Below, piece after piece: positions 1 to 4,743 of a stretch of 5,256 nucleotides of DNA. The position numbers were made by a program, and so were the translations under genes. Position 1 is the first letter of the stretch, and the number at the start of each line of letters is the position of its first letter. The stretch comes from Deltaproteobacteria bacterium (lineage in GTDB: Bacteria > Desulfobacterota > Binatia > DP-6). The notes under the pieces were generated by a model. That model made no database searches. It was given only the letters and a program-made list of their open reading frames with translations, and was not told the DNA's origin. Location: assembly GCA_005879205.1 (NCBI GenBank), contig VBLD01000241.1:3350-8605 (forward strand), given 5' to 3'.

Positions 1-523
1 CGGTGACGAGAATATCTGATTCGGGTCGTTGGGGTCGCTCTCGCAGTTCGCTGCTTCCGGGTTGCCGCAGATCACCTTCTTCCAGACGAGCGACCCGTCC
101 GCCGCGTTCAGGCAGTACACGGTCTTGCCCGCCCCGAAGTAGACCTTCCCCTTGTCGACCGTGGCCGACGAGGTGATGAGGCCGCCGTCCGTCTGGACGC
201 GGTCCTGGGGAGGAGTCGGCCCGCCGGGGCACTGAGGCGGGATGGGAGTTATGTTGCTGTCGCAGTCGACCTGGAAGCTCCAGATGAGGGCGCCCGAGGT
301 GGAATCGAGCGCGTAGAAGAAACCGTCCCACGCACCGACGTACACGCGCCCATCGACCACGGTGGGCGAGGCGCTGACCGCGTCCGACGTGGGGAAGTCC
401 CAGGCCGTCTGCAGGAAGGCCACGTTACCGGTGTTGATGAGCGAGCCGGCGTTGGTGAACGAGTGCTTCAGGTCGCGCCCCAAGGACGAGGACGGTCACG
501 ACCCGACGACTCGACGACAGCAT
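1..523 (-). CDS. Exported PQQ-repeat beta-propeller protein, 5' part only, apparent frameshift/deletion after the signal peptide
   Basis: Seen: on the minus strand an ATG at 523-521 follows GGAGG (535-531) by 7 bases and encodes MLSSSRRVVTVLVLG, the start of a signal peptide. A different frame, open from 495 to the window edge, encodes the propeller. It begins GRDLKHSFTNAG, then carries two PQQ-type repeats, SASPTVVDGRVYVGAWDGFF (about 363-304) and one containing SSATVDKGKVYFGAG, each ending in an A/G-D/S-G-x-L-x-W turn. The propeller frame has no ATG and has a TGA at 498-496, so the ATG product would stop within about 25 further codons. Family knowledge: such proteins have a full signal peptide, then a W-P-x-x-G-R-D-type opening and several propeller blades, and act in the periplasm or outside the cell. 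Inference: a deletion that is not a multiple of three joined the signal peptide to the propeller, or the assembly is wrong here. Substrate unknown; the C-terminus lies outside the window. Confidence 0.8.
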
Positions 524-556
524 GAACGCACCTCCGTGGGCCAAAAAGGGCGCCGA

Positions 557-597
557 ATTAGAAACAGACGCGCGTCCGGTGTCAATCATAAAAAAAA
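557..597 (-). promoter_or_regulatory. Strong sigma70-type promoter of the PQQ-repeat gene, with an UP-like A/T tract
   Basis: The minus strand has a perfect TTGACA (585-580), a 17-base spacer and TCTAAT (562-557), five of six to the -10 consensus. Directly upstream is an A/T-rich block with eight T in a row (597-590), placed where an UP element would sit. The start of transcription would be near 550, giving a leader of about 27 bases to the ATG at 523 with its GGAGG box. The T run could alternatively be the tail of a terminator for the upstream gene ending at 663. Confidence 0.7.
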
Positions 598-632
598 CGT
601 GAAACGGGGCGCGCAGAGTAGGTAGGCGCGCG
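590..632 (-). terminator. Possible weak terminator after the DUF385-family gene
   Basis: On the minus strand, downstream of the stop codon at 663, GGCGCGC and GCGCGCC can pair around a loop of about 13 bases. An 8-base T run (597-590) follows, but only after a gap of about ten bases, so this is not a classic intrinsic terminator. The T run also fits as the upstream element of the next promoter. Confidence 0.25.
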
Positions 633-662
633 CCGCCGGGGCACCGCGTCGGGAGCGGGCCG

Positions 663-1145
663 CTATCGCCGGGCGGGGTCCTGCGGGTCGGCGGGCGAGG
701 CGGCCCTCAGCTCGAAGACGGGGTAGCGGGGAGCCAGCGGGCGGAGGTCCTCGGCTGGCGAACCTGCCGCCACCGGGAAGTAGCGTTGCACGGTGAGCTT
801 GAATCGGTCGAGGTAGGCCTTCAGCACCTCGGGCTTCTCCCCATCTCCCAGGACCCGCACCCGGAGCTCTTCGCGACGGCGGCCCTTCCGGAGCGTGACC
901 CGCCCGCTCGCCCGGGCGTTTCGAACCCACTGGGTCTCGCCGCGCCCCGCGACCAGGAACCGTTTCCCGCGATGGGCGAGGACGACGACCGGCGTCGAGT
1001 AGAGGCGCCCGCTGCGACGCCCCCGAACCTCGAGCTGATAGTTGTGCGGGAAACCGAGACCGAGACCGACCAGGGCCCCGAAGACACGGCTGAAGAGACG
1101 TTCGATCGGAGACGGTGCGACGAAGTGAATCTTCTGATCCTTCAT
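663..1145 (-). CDS. DUF385/Ddn-family nitroreductase-like (deazaflavin-dependent type) protein
   Basis: A 160-residue protein, normal length for this split-barrel family (Ddn of Mycobacterium is the best-known member). Seen: hydrophobic N-terminal segment (about residues 17-33), then LEVRGRRSGRLYSTPVVVL (38-56), the family's G-R-x-S-G...T-P-V signature, then GETQWVRNARASG (69-81), matching the W-x-x-N-x-x-A motif that lines the cofactor pocket, then an Arg/Lys-rich strand. Family members reduce quinones or nitro compounds, often with F420H2; whether this organism makes F420 cannot be told here, and many proteobacterial relatives are uncharacterised. I chose the ATG at 1145; an in-frame ATG at 1157 would add four residues. 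Neither has a clear Shine-Dalgarno box. It is transcribed divergently from the small ORF and dksA-like gene and sits upstream of the PQQ gene, which has its own promoter. Confidence 0.8.
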   Translation of the reverse strand: MKDQKIHFVAPSPIERLFSRVFGALVGLGLGFPHNYQLEVRGRRSGRLYSTPVVVLAHRGKRFLVAGRGETQWVRNARASGRVTLRKGRRREELRVRVLGDGEKPEVLKAYLDRFKLTVQRYFPVAAGSPAEDLRPLAPRYPVFELRAASPADPQDPARR

Positions 1146-1238
1146 GACGCAGAGCATCGCGGGCCACGCGAATAAAGTGGGCCGCAGCGCAGAAAGTCCT
1201 TGACTGCGAGGTGTCGGCCGTCGGAGATTATGCCCCCC

Positions 1239-1322
1239 ATGACGCACGAGAAGGATTGGCTCTCTTTCGTCCTCCTCGTCCTGACCGTCCTGGGAATGGC
1301 CCTCGTCGCCCTCGCCCAGTAG
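1239..1322 (+). CDS. Possible 27-residue single-helix membrane microprotein
   Basis: Seen: ATG at 1239 to TAG at 1320-1322 encodes a short polar head, MTHEKDW, then an almost uninterrupted hydrophobic helix (residues 8-26, rich in Leu, Val and Ala) ending in Gln. Codon third positions are nearly all C or G, as in neighbouring genes. A GGAG lies at 1223-1226, 12 bases before this ATG, which is rather far; an in-frame ATG at 1230 would be only 3 bases from it. A TTGACT at 1200-1205 could be a -35 box but has no good -10 partner. I do not recognise it as CydX, KdpF, AcrZ or another named microprotein. It may be genuine, or a chance frame in the dksA-like leader. Confidence 0.45.
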   Translation: MTHEKDWLSFVLLVLTVLGMALVALAQ

Positions 1323-1492
1323 CTGTTGATCTTCCGGCGTACCGGACCTCCCACCGCGGCGGCTTCCGCCACACAGCGGCGTATCTGCGCCACGCCGTGC
1401 TTGGGGTTGCGCGTGGCATGTTCCATGCTTAACCGCACACGGTGCCCGCGGGGCGGTGGCGTTCCGCGGGCTCGAAGGGAGGGATGAAGCGT
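1323..1492 (+). other. Leader region of the dksA-like gene, with small inverted repeats
   Basis: No gene is supported here. It holds GCATG-TTC-CATGC (1416-1428) and a 7-bp inverted repeat, CCCGCGG (1445-1451) with CCGCGGG (1464-1470), around a 12-base loop, ending eight bases before the Shine-Dalgarno box GGAGG at 1478-1482. The second could form a hairpin in the mRNA leader. I could not find a convincing promoter; no T run follows either hairpin. Confidence 0.3.
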
Positions 1493-1897
1493 ATGAAGCC
1501 GATCGAAAGAATACGCGAAAAACTGCTGGCGCAGCGCCGATCCCTGTTCGGGCAGGTCGCACGGGCCGAGGACGATCTGCGCTGGCTCGATTCGAACACC
1601 CATCCCGAGACCGAGGAGGAAGCCCAGGAACAGAACATCGCCAACTTGCTCGCTCGACTCGATGACCGTGGCAACCTCGAACTGCGTACGATCGACCGGG
1701 CGCTCACGCTCATCGAGGGGGGCGACTACGGAACGTGTGAGGACTGCGGCGAGCCGATACCCCTCGAACGGTTGGAGGTGCTGCCGACGGCGACCGCCTG
1801 TGTCTTCTGCGCCGAGGCGCGCGAGCGGGCTTTCCGACAGAGACGGCAGCCCGCCGTCGAAGCGGAGTCTGCTGCCGGGTTCGAGCCGGAGCACTGA
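1493..1897 (+). CDS. DksA/TraR-family zinc-finger transcription regulator
   Basis: A 134-residue protein. Seen: a long charged coiled-coil hairpin (two helices, about residues 3-32 and 39-75), then a C4 zinc finger, CEDC at 82-85 and CVFC at 103-106, in the context G-D-Y-G-T-C-E-D-C-G-E-P-I and R-L-E-V-L-P-T-A, the hallmark of DksA/TraR proteins; a polar tail follows. Family knowledge: DksA inserts its coiled coil into the RNA polymerase secondary channel and, with ppGpp, represses stable RNA promoters and activates biosynthetic ones. Counting back from the first zinc cysteine against E. coli DksA recalled from memory, the tip motif D-x-x-D-x-A corresponds to E39-x-x-E42-x-A44. I chose the ATG at 1493, 10 bases after GGAGG (1478-1482); the in-frame ATG at 1484 is too close to that box. 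It is followed after 15 bases by the pterin dehydratase gene, probably in one transcript. Confidence 0.9.
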   Translation: MKPIERIREKLLAQRRSLFGQVARAEDDLRWLDSNTHPETEEEAQEQNIANLLARLDDRGNLELRTIDRALTLIEGGDYGTCEDCGEPIPLERLEVLPTATACVFCAEARERAFRQRRQPAVEAESAAGFEPEH

Positions 1898-1912
1898 CTC
1901 CCGGCAATCGGC

Positions 1913-2236
1913 ATGGATCTGCGATCGAGGCACTGCGTCCCGTGCGAGGGCGGCGTCCCGAAGCTCGATCCCGGACGCGTCGCCGAGTTCCGTCGCGAGG
2001 TCCCGGCGTGGGAGGTGCGGGACGATAAGCTGCATCGCACCTTCCGCTTCCGGGATTTCAGGGCGGCGATGCAGTTCATCGAACGGATGGCGGAGGTCGC
2101 CGAGGCCGAAGGCCACCACCCCGACTTCGCCGTGCACTACAATCGCGTCGACGTGACCGTCTGGACACATGCGATCGACGGCCTCTCGGAGAACGACTTC
2201 ATCCTGACGGCCAAGATCGACGCGCTGGTGCCCTGA
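1913..2236 (+). CDS. phhB: Pterin-4a-carbinolamine dehydratase (PCD/DCoH family)
   Basis: A 107-residue protein, typical family length. It dehydrates 4a-hydroxytetrahydrobiopterin (or another pterin) to the quinonoid dihydropterin, regenerating cofactor for aromatic amino acid hydroxylases. Seen: N-terminal C-V-P-C-E-G-G (8-14), common in bacterial members; W33; then the active-site signature E-G-H-H-P-D-F (66-72) with H68 and H69, and V-x-V-W-T-H-A-x-x-G-L (81-91) with H86, the third conserved histidine; it ends in D-F-x-L-A-K-I-D-like residues. All expected catalytic residues are present. The start at 1913 lies 15 bases after the dksA-like stop with no strong ribosome box, suggesting translational coupling. 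No phenylalanine hydroxylase gene lies nearby, so its pterin partner is unknown; some bacterial PCDs act outside that pathway. It ends 12 bases from the 3' end of the convergent tRNA-Cys gene, with no terminator between. Confidence 0.95.
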   Translation: MDLRSRHCVPCEGGVPKLDPGRVAEFRREVPAWEVRDDKLHRTFRFRDFRAAMQFIERMAEVAEAEGHHPDFAVHYNRVDVTVWTHAIDGLSENDFILTAKIDALVP

Positions 2237-2248
2237 TTCTCGGAGGAG

Positions 2249-2321
2249 AGGCGGCGACCGGATTCGAACCGGTGCATGGAGGTTTTGCAGACCTCTCCCT
2301 TAACCACTTGGGTACGCCGCC
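2249..2321 (-). tRNA. tRNA-Cys (anticodon GCA)
   Basis: The minus strand folds into a full 73-base cloverleaf: acceptor GGCGGCG (2321-2315) with CGCCGCC (2256-2250), 3-bp D stem CCC/GGG, anticodon stem GAGGT/ACCTC with loop CTGCAAA (anticodon GCA), 5-base variable loop CATGC, and T arm ACCGG-TTCGAAT-CCGGT. The base before the 3' end is T (U73), the cysteine identity discriminator. CCA is not encoded (CTC follows) and must be added by the nucleotidyltransferase. All stems pair perfectly. It is the last gene of a minus-strand run but has its own promoter. Confidence 0.97.
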
Positions 2322-2335
2322 CCGGTGAACTTCGT

Positions 2336-2364
2336 CCCATACTTGCGACCGGTGCGTGTGTCAA
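2336..2364 (-). promoter_or_regulatory. Promoter of tRNA-Cys
   Basis: On the minus strand a perfect TTGACA (2364-2359), a 17-base spacer and TATGGG (2341-2336) precede the tRNA. Transcription would start near 2329, about eight bases before the mature 5' end at 2321. The -35 is consensus and the -10 has three of six matches; the region between is GC-rich, as is usual for stringently controlled stable RNA promoters. Confidence 0.6.
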
Positions 2365-2369
2365 CGCGA

Positions 2370-2385
2370 AGCGCGGTTCCGCGCT
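2370..2385 (-). terminator. Short hairpin at the end of the small basic protein gene
   Basis: AGCGCGG and CCGCGCT (plus-strand 2370-2376 and 2379-2385) are inverted repeats separated by two bases, forming a compact GC-rich hairpin that starts inside the stop codon of the gene ending at 2385. No T run follows, so it may only pause polymerase or protect the mRNA 3' end. The tRNA-Cys promoter begins directly after it. Confidence 0.3.
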
Positions 2386-2549
2386 CAGCGTGGCGTCCCC
2401 GTGGGCGGCGTGGCGGGCGTGCCCGCGGCAGGCTCTGATTCCCGCTTGCGCTTCTCTTCTTTCTTCTGGCGCTTCTCAAGCGCCTTCATGCGGCGCTCCG
2501 CTTCGCGGCGCTCTCGGACGTTGCTCTTGAAGGCCCGGCCCCCTGCCAT
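2385..2549 (-). CDS. Small highly basic coiled-coil-like protein, 54 residues, function unknown
   Basis: Seen: ATG at 2549-2547 to TGA at 2387-2385. The N-terminus is MAGGRAFKSN, followed by a dense Arg/Lys/Glu helix (about residues 11-39, including M-K-A-L-E-K-R-Q-K-K-E-E-K-R-K-R) and a Thr/Pro/Ala tail. The start is fixed by an exceptional ribosome box: plus-strand GGATCACCTCC (2551-2561) is identical to the usual 3' end of 16S rRNA, so the mRNA pairs with it over 11 bases, with 7 bases from GGAGG to ATG. The stop codon of the upstream small gene lies within that box (TGA at 2556-2554), so the two are probably coupled. Short Lys/Arg/Glu-rich proteins of this kind are common in GC-rich proteobacteria-like genomes; none has a function I can name. 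Nucleic-acid or ribosome binding is a guess from charge alone. Confidence 0.75.
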   Translation of the reverse strand: MAGGRAFKSNVRERREAERRMKALEKRQKKEEKRKRESEPAAGTPATPPTGTPR

Positions 2550-2550
2550 G

Positions 2551-2561
2551 GGATCACCTCC
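2551..2561 (-). promoter_or_regulatory. Full-length Shine-Dalgarno box overlapping an upstream stop codon
   Basis: Minus-strand GGAGGTGATCC is the exact complement of the canonical 16S rRNA 3' tail over 11 bases. It ends one base before the ATG of the 54-residue gene and contains the TGA that stops the 98-residue gene. Most genes in this window have only a 3-6 base match, so high translation of the basic protein is likely. Confidence 0.7.
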
Positions 2562-2850
2562 GCGCGCTGACGCTGGCGGGACGCCAACTGTGGGACCCTA
2601 ACCCCGGCTCGCAGCCTCCGTCAAGGCGGCGATCGGCGCGTGCGATCGGCGCGTGGCGATCGGCGCGGCGGTCGGCGCTCGCCTTGCGGGTCGGGGTGGT
2701 CTCCTCGTCCTCTTCCTCGGCGGGAACGAACTGGAATCGTCCCGTGAAACGGTTCAGCACGAAGTCCTGGCCGGCGGAGTAGATGCCTCCGTGGACGAGA
2801 GCCGCGGCGACCAGGAAGAGACCGAGCAGGATCACTGTGCGAACGCTCAT
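2554..2850 (-). CDS. Small membrane-anchored or exported protein with an L-N-R-F-T-G motif, function unknown
   Basis: Seen: the ATG at 2850 follows AGGAG (2864-2860) by 9 bases. Residues 1-22 are a signal sequence or single membrane helix (M-S-V-R then Leu/Val/Ala-rich), followed by G-I-Y-S-A-G-Q-D-F-V-L-N-R-F-T-G-R-F-Q-F (about 23-42) and an acidic stretch, A-E-E-E-D-E-E-T. From about residue 57 the frame runs into Arg/Asp/Ala-rich sequence encoded by a 13-base tandem repeat, ending at TGA 2556-2554. Small proteins with one N-terminal helix and a V-x-N-R-x-T-G core recur in bacteria as uncharacterised proteins; this is recognised by pattern only. The first 55 residues look genuine; the tail may be a repeat-driven extension or a frameshift product. 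It lies 16 bases after the GFA gene and couples into the basic-protein gene. Confidence 0.65.
   Translation of the reverse strand: MSVRTVILLGLFLVAAALVHGGIYSAGQDFVLNRFTGRFQFVPAEEEDEETTPTRKASADRRADRHAPIARADRRLDGGCEPGLGSHSWRPASVSARR
2628..2679. repeat. Imperfect 13-base GC-rich tandem repeat
   Basis: GATCGGCGCG occurs at 2631-2640, 2644-2653 and 2658-2667, and a degenerate GGTCGGCGC at 2670-2678, with spacings of 13, 14 and 12 bases. It lies in the 3' part of the small membrane-protein gene, where on the minus strand it encodes an R-A-D-R-rich tail. Because the spacings are not multiples of three, the encoded peptide changes from unit to unit. Confidence 0.7.
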
Positions 2851-2866
2851 CCGATGCTTCTCCTCT

Positions 2867-3214
2867 CTAGACGTCCAGCGTGCCGATGCTGGCGTCCCAG
2901 TTCCGACCGTCGAACCGCGTCACCACGAGCTGCTCGACGTCGACGCCGTCCAGACACCGGACGTTCACGTCGATCCGGTCCGGATGGGAGCGCGGGACGT
3001 AGAAGCTGGCGACGCCGCACGTCCGGCAGAAATGGCGCTGCGCGACAGGGCATCCGCACCGACGAGCAGGCGGAAGCGTTCGCGCGGCACGATGTGATGC
3101 ATGTACCCCTTCCGCGGTACAGATGGAGCAGTTGCAGTCGACGACGCGGACGAGATCCGCGGTGATCTCGAAGCGGACCCGCCCGCAGTGGCAACCACCG
3201 GTGAACACGCGCAC
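2867..3214 (-). CDS. GFA/CENP-V-fold zinc protein (glutathione-dependent formaldehyde-activating-like), apparently frameshifted in the middle
   Basis: Seen: the 115-residue frame begins MRVFTGGCHCGRVRFE with the G-G-C-H-C-G motif (6-11), then D-C-N-C-S-I-C (26-32), and later H-F-C-R-T-C-G-V-x-S-F-Y (61-72) and D-V-N-V-R-C-L-D (82-89): the zinc-ligand cysteines and order of the GFA family. Residues about 34-58 do not fit. The family-like sequence KGYMHHIVPRERFRLLVGAD lies there instead in the +1 frame (3111-3052), and the Y-x-F-x-T segment that normally precedes H-x-F-C is missing. A one-base gain near 3112-3118 plus a loss of tens of bases near 3032-3048 would explain this and keep the outer frame open. 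It may be a decaying gene or an assembly error. Family members bind small carbon-sulfur adducts; formaldehyde activity is seldom proven. The start is GTG 3214, without a ribosome box. Confidence 0.75.
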   Translation of the reverse strand: MRVFTGGCHCGRVRFEITADLVRVVDCNCSICTAEGVHASHRAARTLPPARRCGCPVAQRHFCRTCGVASFYVPRSHPDRIDVNVRCLDGVDVEQLVVTRFDGRNWDASIGTLDV

Positions 3215-3220
3215 GCCGGG

Positions 3221-3250
3221 ATGCTAGACGACCGGTTCCCGGCCCGTCAA
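3221..3250 (-). promoter_or_regulatory. Promoter of the GFA-small-protein operon, probably leaderless
   Basis: On the minus strand TTGACG (3250-3245), an 18-base spacer and TAGCAT (3226-3221) form a plausible sigma70 promoter. Transcription would start about seven bases later, at or next to the first base of the GTG start codon (3214). No Shine-Dalgarno box precedes that GTG, which fits a leaderless mRNA. The spacer contains an imperfect inverted repeat, GACG-gg-CCGG-gaa-CCGG-t-CGTC, a possible operator. Confidence 0.45.
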
Positions 3251-3270
3251 CGCGGTGCTAGACGGAACAC

Positions 3271-4590
3271 ATGGGGGACCGGAGCGCGGCGCGAGTCGTC
3301 GTCCTCGGTGCGGGCTTTGCCGGACTCCGCGCCGTCCGTCGCCTCGCCCGGGCCGGCATGCGCGTCCTCTGGGTCGACGGCCGCAACTACCACTGCTTCC
3401 TGCCGCTGCTCTACCAGGTGGCGACGGCGGGGCTCGAGCCGCAGGAAATCGCCTACCCCGCGCGCAGCATCCTCCGTCGGCTGCCGACCGCCGAGTTCCG
3501 CCTGGCCCACGTGGTCGGTGGGGACCCGGTCGGCCGGACGTTGCTCACCGCCGCCGGCGATCGTCTCGCCTACGACTACCTGATCGTGGCGACGGGCGGA
3601 GCCGCCGAGGACTTCGGTATCCCCGGCGCGCGGGACGCGGCCTTTCGGCTCTATGACCTCGAGGACGCGCGCCTGCTCCGCAATCACGTGCTGCGAACGC
3701 TCGAGCAGGCCGAGGCGCTCGACGATCCGGCGGCGCGCGCGGCCCTCCTGACCTTCGTCATCGTCGGCGGCGGCCCGACGGGTGTCGAGATGGCAGGCGC
3801 CCTCGCCGAGTTCCGGCGTCACGTCGTGCCGCGCGACTACCGGCACTTCCACCCGGACGCGCTCCGCATCGTGCTCCTGGAGGCCGGACCCGAGCTGCTG
3901 CCGCCCTTCGCCTCGCGCTTGCGCCAGCGAGCGCGTCGCGATCTCGCCGAGCGCGACGTCGAGGTGCGCACCGGAGCCAAAGTCACGCGCATCACGGAGG
4001 ACCGCGTGGAGCTGGCGGACGGCGAGACGATCGTGACCCGCACCACGATCTGGGCTGCGGGGATCCGTGCCGCGCCGGTGAGCACGTATCTCGGTCTACC
4101 GACGGGACGCAGCGGCCGCATCCGCGTCGACCCGACGCTCCGCGTCCCCGGATACCCGCGGGTCTTCGCCGCGGGCGATGTGACCCTCGTCGACGGTGCG
4201 GAACGGCTGCCGCAGGTGGCGCAGGTCGCCATTCAGCAGGGCGAGCACGCGGCCGAGAACGTCCTCCGGATCCTGCGGGGCGACCCCGCTCTGCCCTTCG
4301 CCTACCGCGACAAGGGCTCCATGGCGACGATCGGCCGCAGTCGGGCCGTCGCCATGATCGGCCGCTGGCAGGTGGCCGGCCATCTCGCGTGGCTGCTCTG
4401 GCTCGTCGTGCACCTCGTCATGCTGATCGGGTTCCGCAACCGGCTCGTCGTCCTGGTCAACTGGGCGTGGAGCTACCTGACCTACGACTTCGGCCTGCGG
4501 GCCATCGTCGGCGCCGAACCGGAGCCCGGCCACCGGATCGCACCCGCGCCGGACGCGGCACGCCAGCGCGCCGCCGGCGCCGCGAGCTAG
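3271..4590 (+). CDS. ndh: Type II NADH:quinone oxidoreductase (NDH-2)
   Basis: A 439-residue protein, usual NDH-2 length. It passes electrons from NADH to membrane quinone through FAD without pumping protons, at the inner face of the cytoplasmic membrane. Seen: an N-terminal FAD-binding G-A-G-F-A-G (13-18); Y-L-I-V-A-T-G-G (103-110); a second dinucleotide fold for NADH, V-I-V-G-G-G-P-T-G-V-E (163-173); W-A-A-G-I (261-265); the FAD motif V-F-A-A-G-D-V (298-304); and the quinone-site signature A-Q-V-A-I-Q-Q-G (317-324). The C-terminus has G-S-M-A-T-I-G-R (349-356), then a hydrophobic helix (about 371-387) and F-R-N-R (388-391), the usual membrane anchor. No residue looks missing. The ATG at 3271 has only a weak GGA four bases upstream. 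It is divergent from the GFA gene and closed by a 12-bp hairpin. NADPH use cannot be excluded. Confidence 0.94.
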   Translation: MGDRSAARVVVLGAGFAGLRAVRRLARAGMRVLWVDGRNYHCFLPLLYQVATAGLEPQEIAYPARSILRRLPTAEFRLAHVVGGDPVGRTLLTAAGDRLAYDYLIVATGGAAEDFGIPGARDAAFRLYDLEDARLLRNHVLRTLEQAEALDDPAARAALLTFVIVGGGPTGVEMAGALAEFRRHVVPRDYRHFHPDALRIVLLEAGPELLPPFASRLRQRARRDLAERDVEVRTGAKVTRITEDRVELADGETIVTRTTIWAAGIRAAPVSTYLGLPTGRSGRIRVDPTLRVPGYPRVFAAGDVTLVDGAERLPQVAQVAIQQGEHAAENVLRILRGDPALPFAYRDKGSMATIGRSRAVAMIGRWQVAGHLAWLLWLVVHLVMLIGFRNRLVVLVNWAWSYLTYDFGLRAIVGAEPEPGHRIAPAPDAARQRAAGAAS

Positions 4591-4618
4591 CGCGGGCCCG
4601 GCTGCCCCGGGCCCGCGC
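4590..4618 (+). terminator. 12-bp GC hairpin between ndh and tRNA-fMet
   Basis: GCGCGGGCCCGG (4590-4601) and CCGGGCCCGCGC (4607-4618) pair perfectly over 12 bases around the loop CTGCC, starting at the last base of the ndh stop codon. No T run follows on either strand, so it is a hairpin-only terminator candidate. Its position between convergent genes suggests it works in both directions or protects the ndh mRNA 3' end. Confidence 0.6.
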
Positions 4619-4641
4619 GGTCGCTCGCTCACGCGAACGAG

Positions 4642-4715
<74 letters not shown>

Positions 4716-4743
4716 GCAGGTTCCGTTCTCGAGGGCGCGAGTA

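Noticed and set aside
663..1562. Minus-strand open frame of 299 codons extending upstream of the DUF385-family gene
   Set aside because: Only the part from the ATG at 1145 matches the family; the upstream extension is Arg/Gly/Pro-rich and lies across the divergent intergenic region and dksA-like leader.
1142..2170. 342-codon minus-strand open frame opposite the dksA-like and PCD genes
   Set aside because: It is an antisense shadow of two genes with complete zinc-finger and catalytic motifs on the plus strand; its own product has no recognisable domain.
2249..2321. tRNA genes as integration sites of a mobile element
   Set aside because: No integrase, and no repeat of the tRNA 3' end, is visible in the window for either tRNA-Cys or tRNA-fMet.
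2628..2679. CRISPR-like array
   Set aside because: Units are about 13 bases with no unique spacers of 30-40 bases and no cas gene nearby; it is a simple tandem repeat.
3247..3852. 201-codon minus-strand frame, and 4096-4665 minus, opposite ndh
   Set aside because: Shadows of the NDH-2 gene in GC-rich DNA; they cross its conserved FAD, NADH and quinone motifs and carry no domain of their own.
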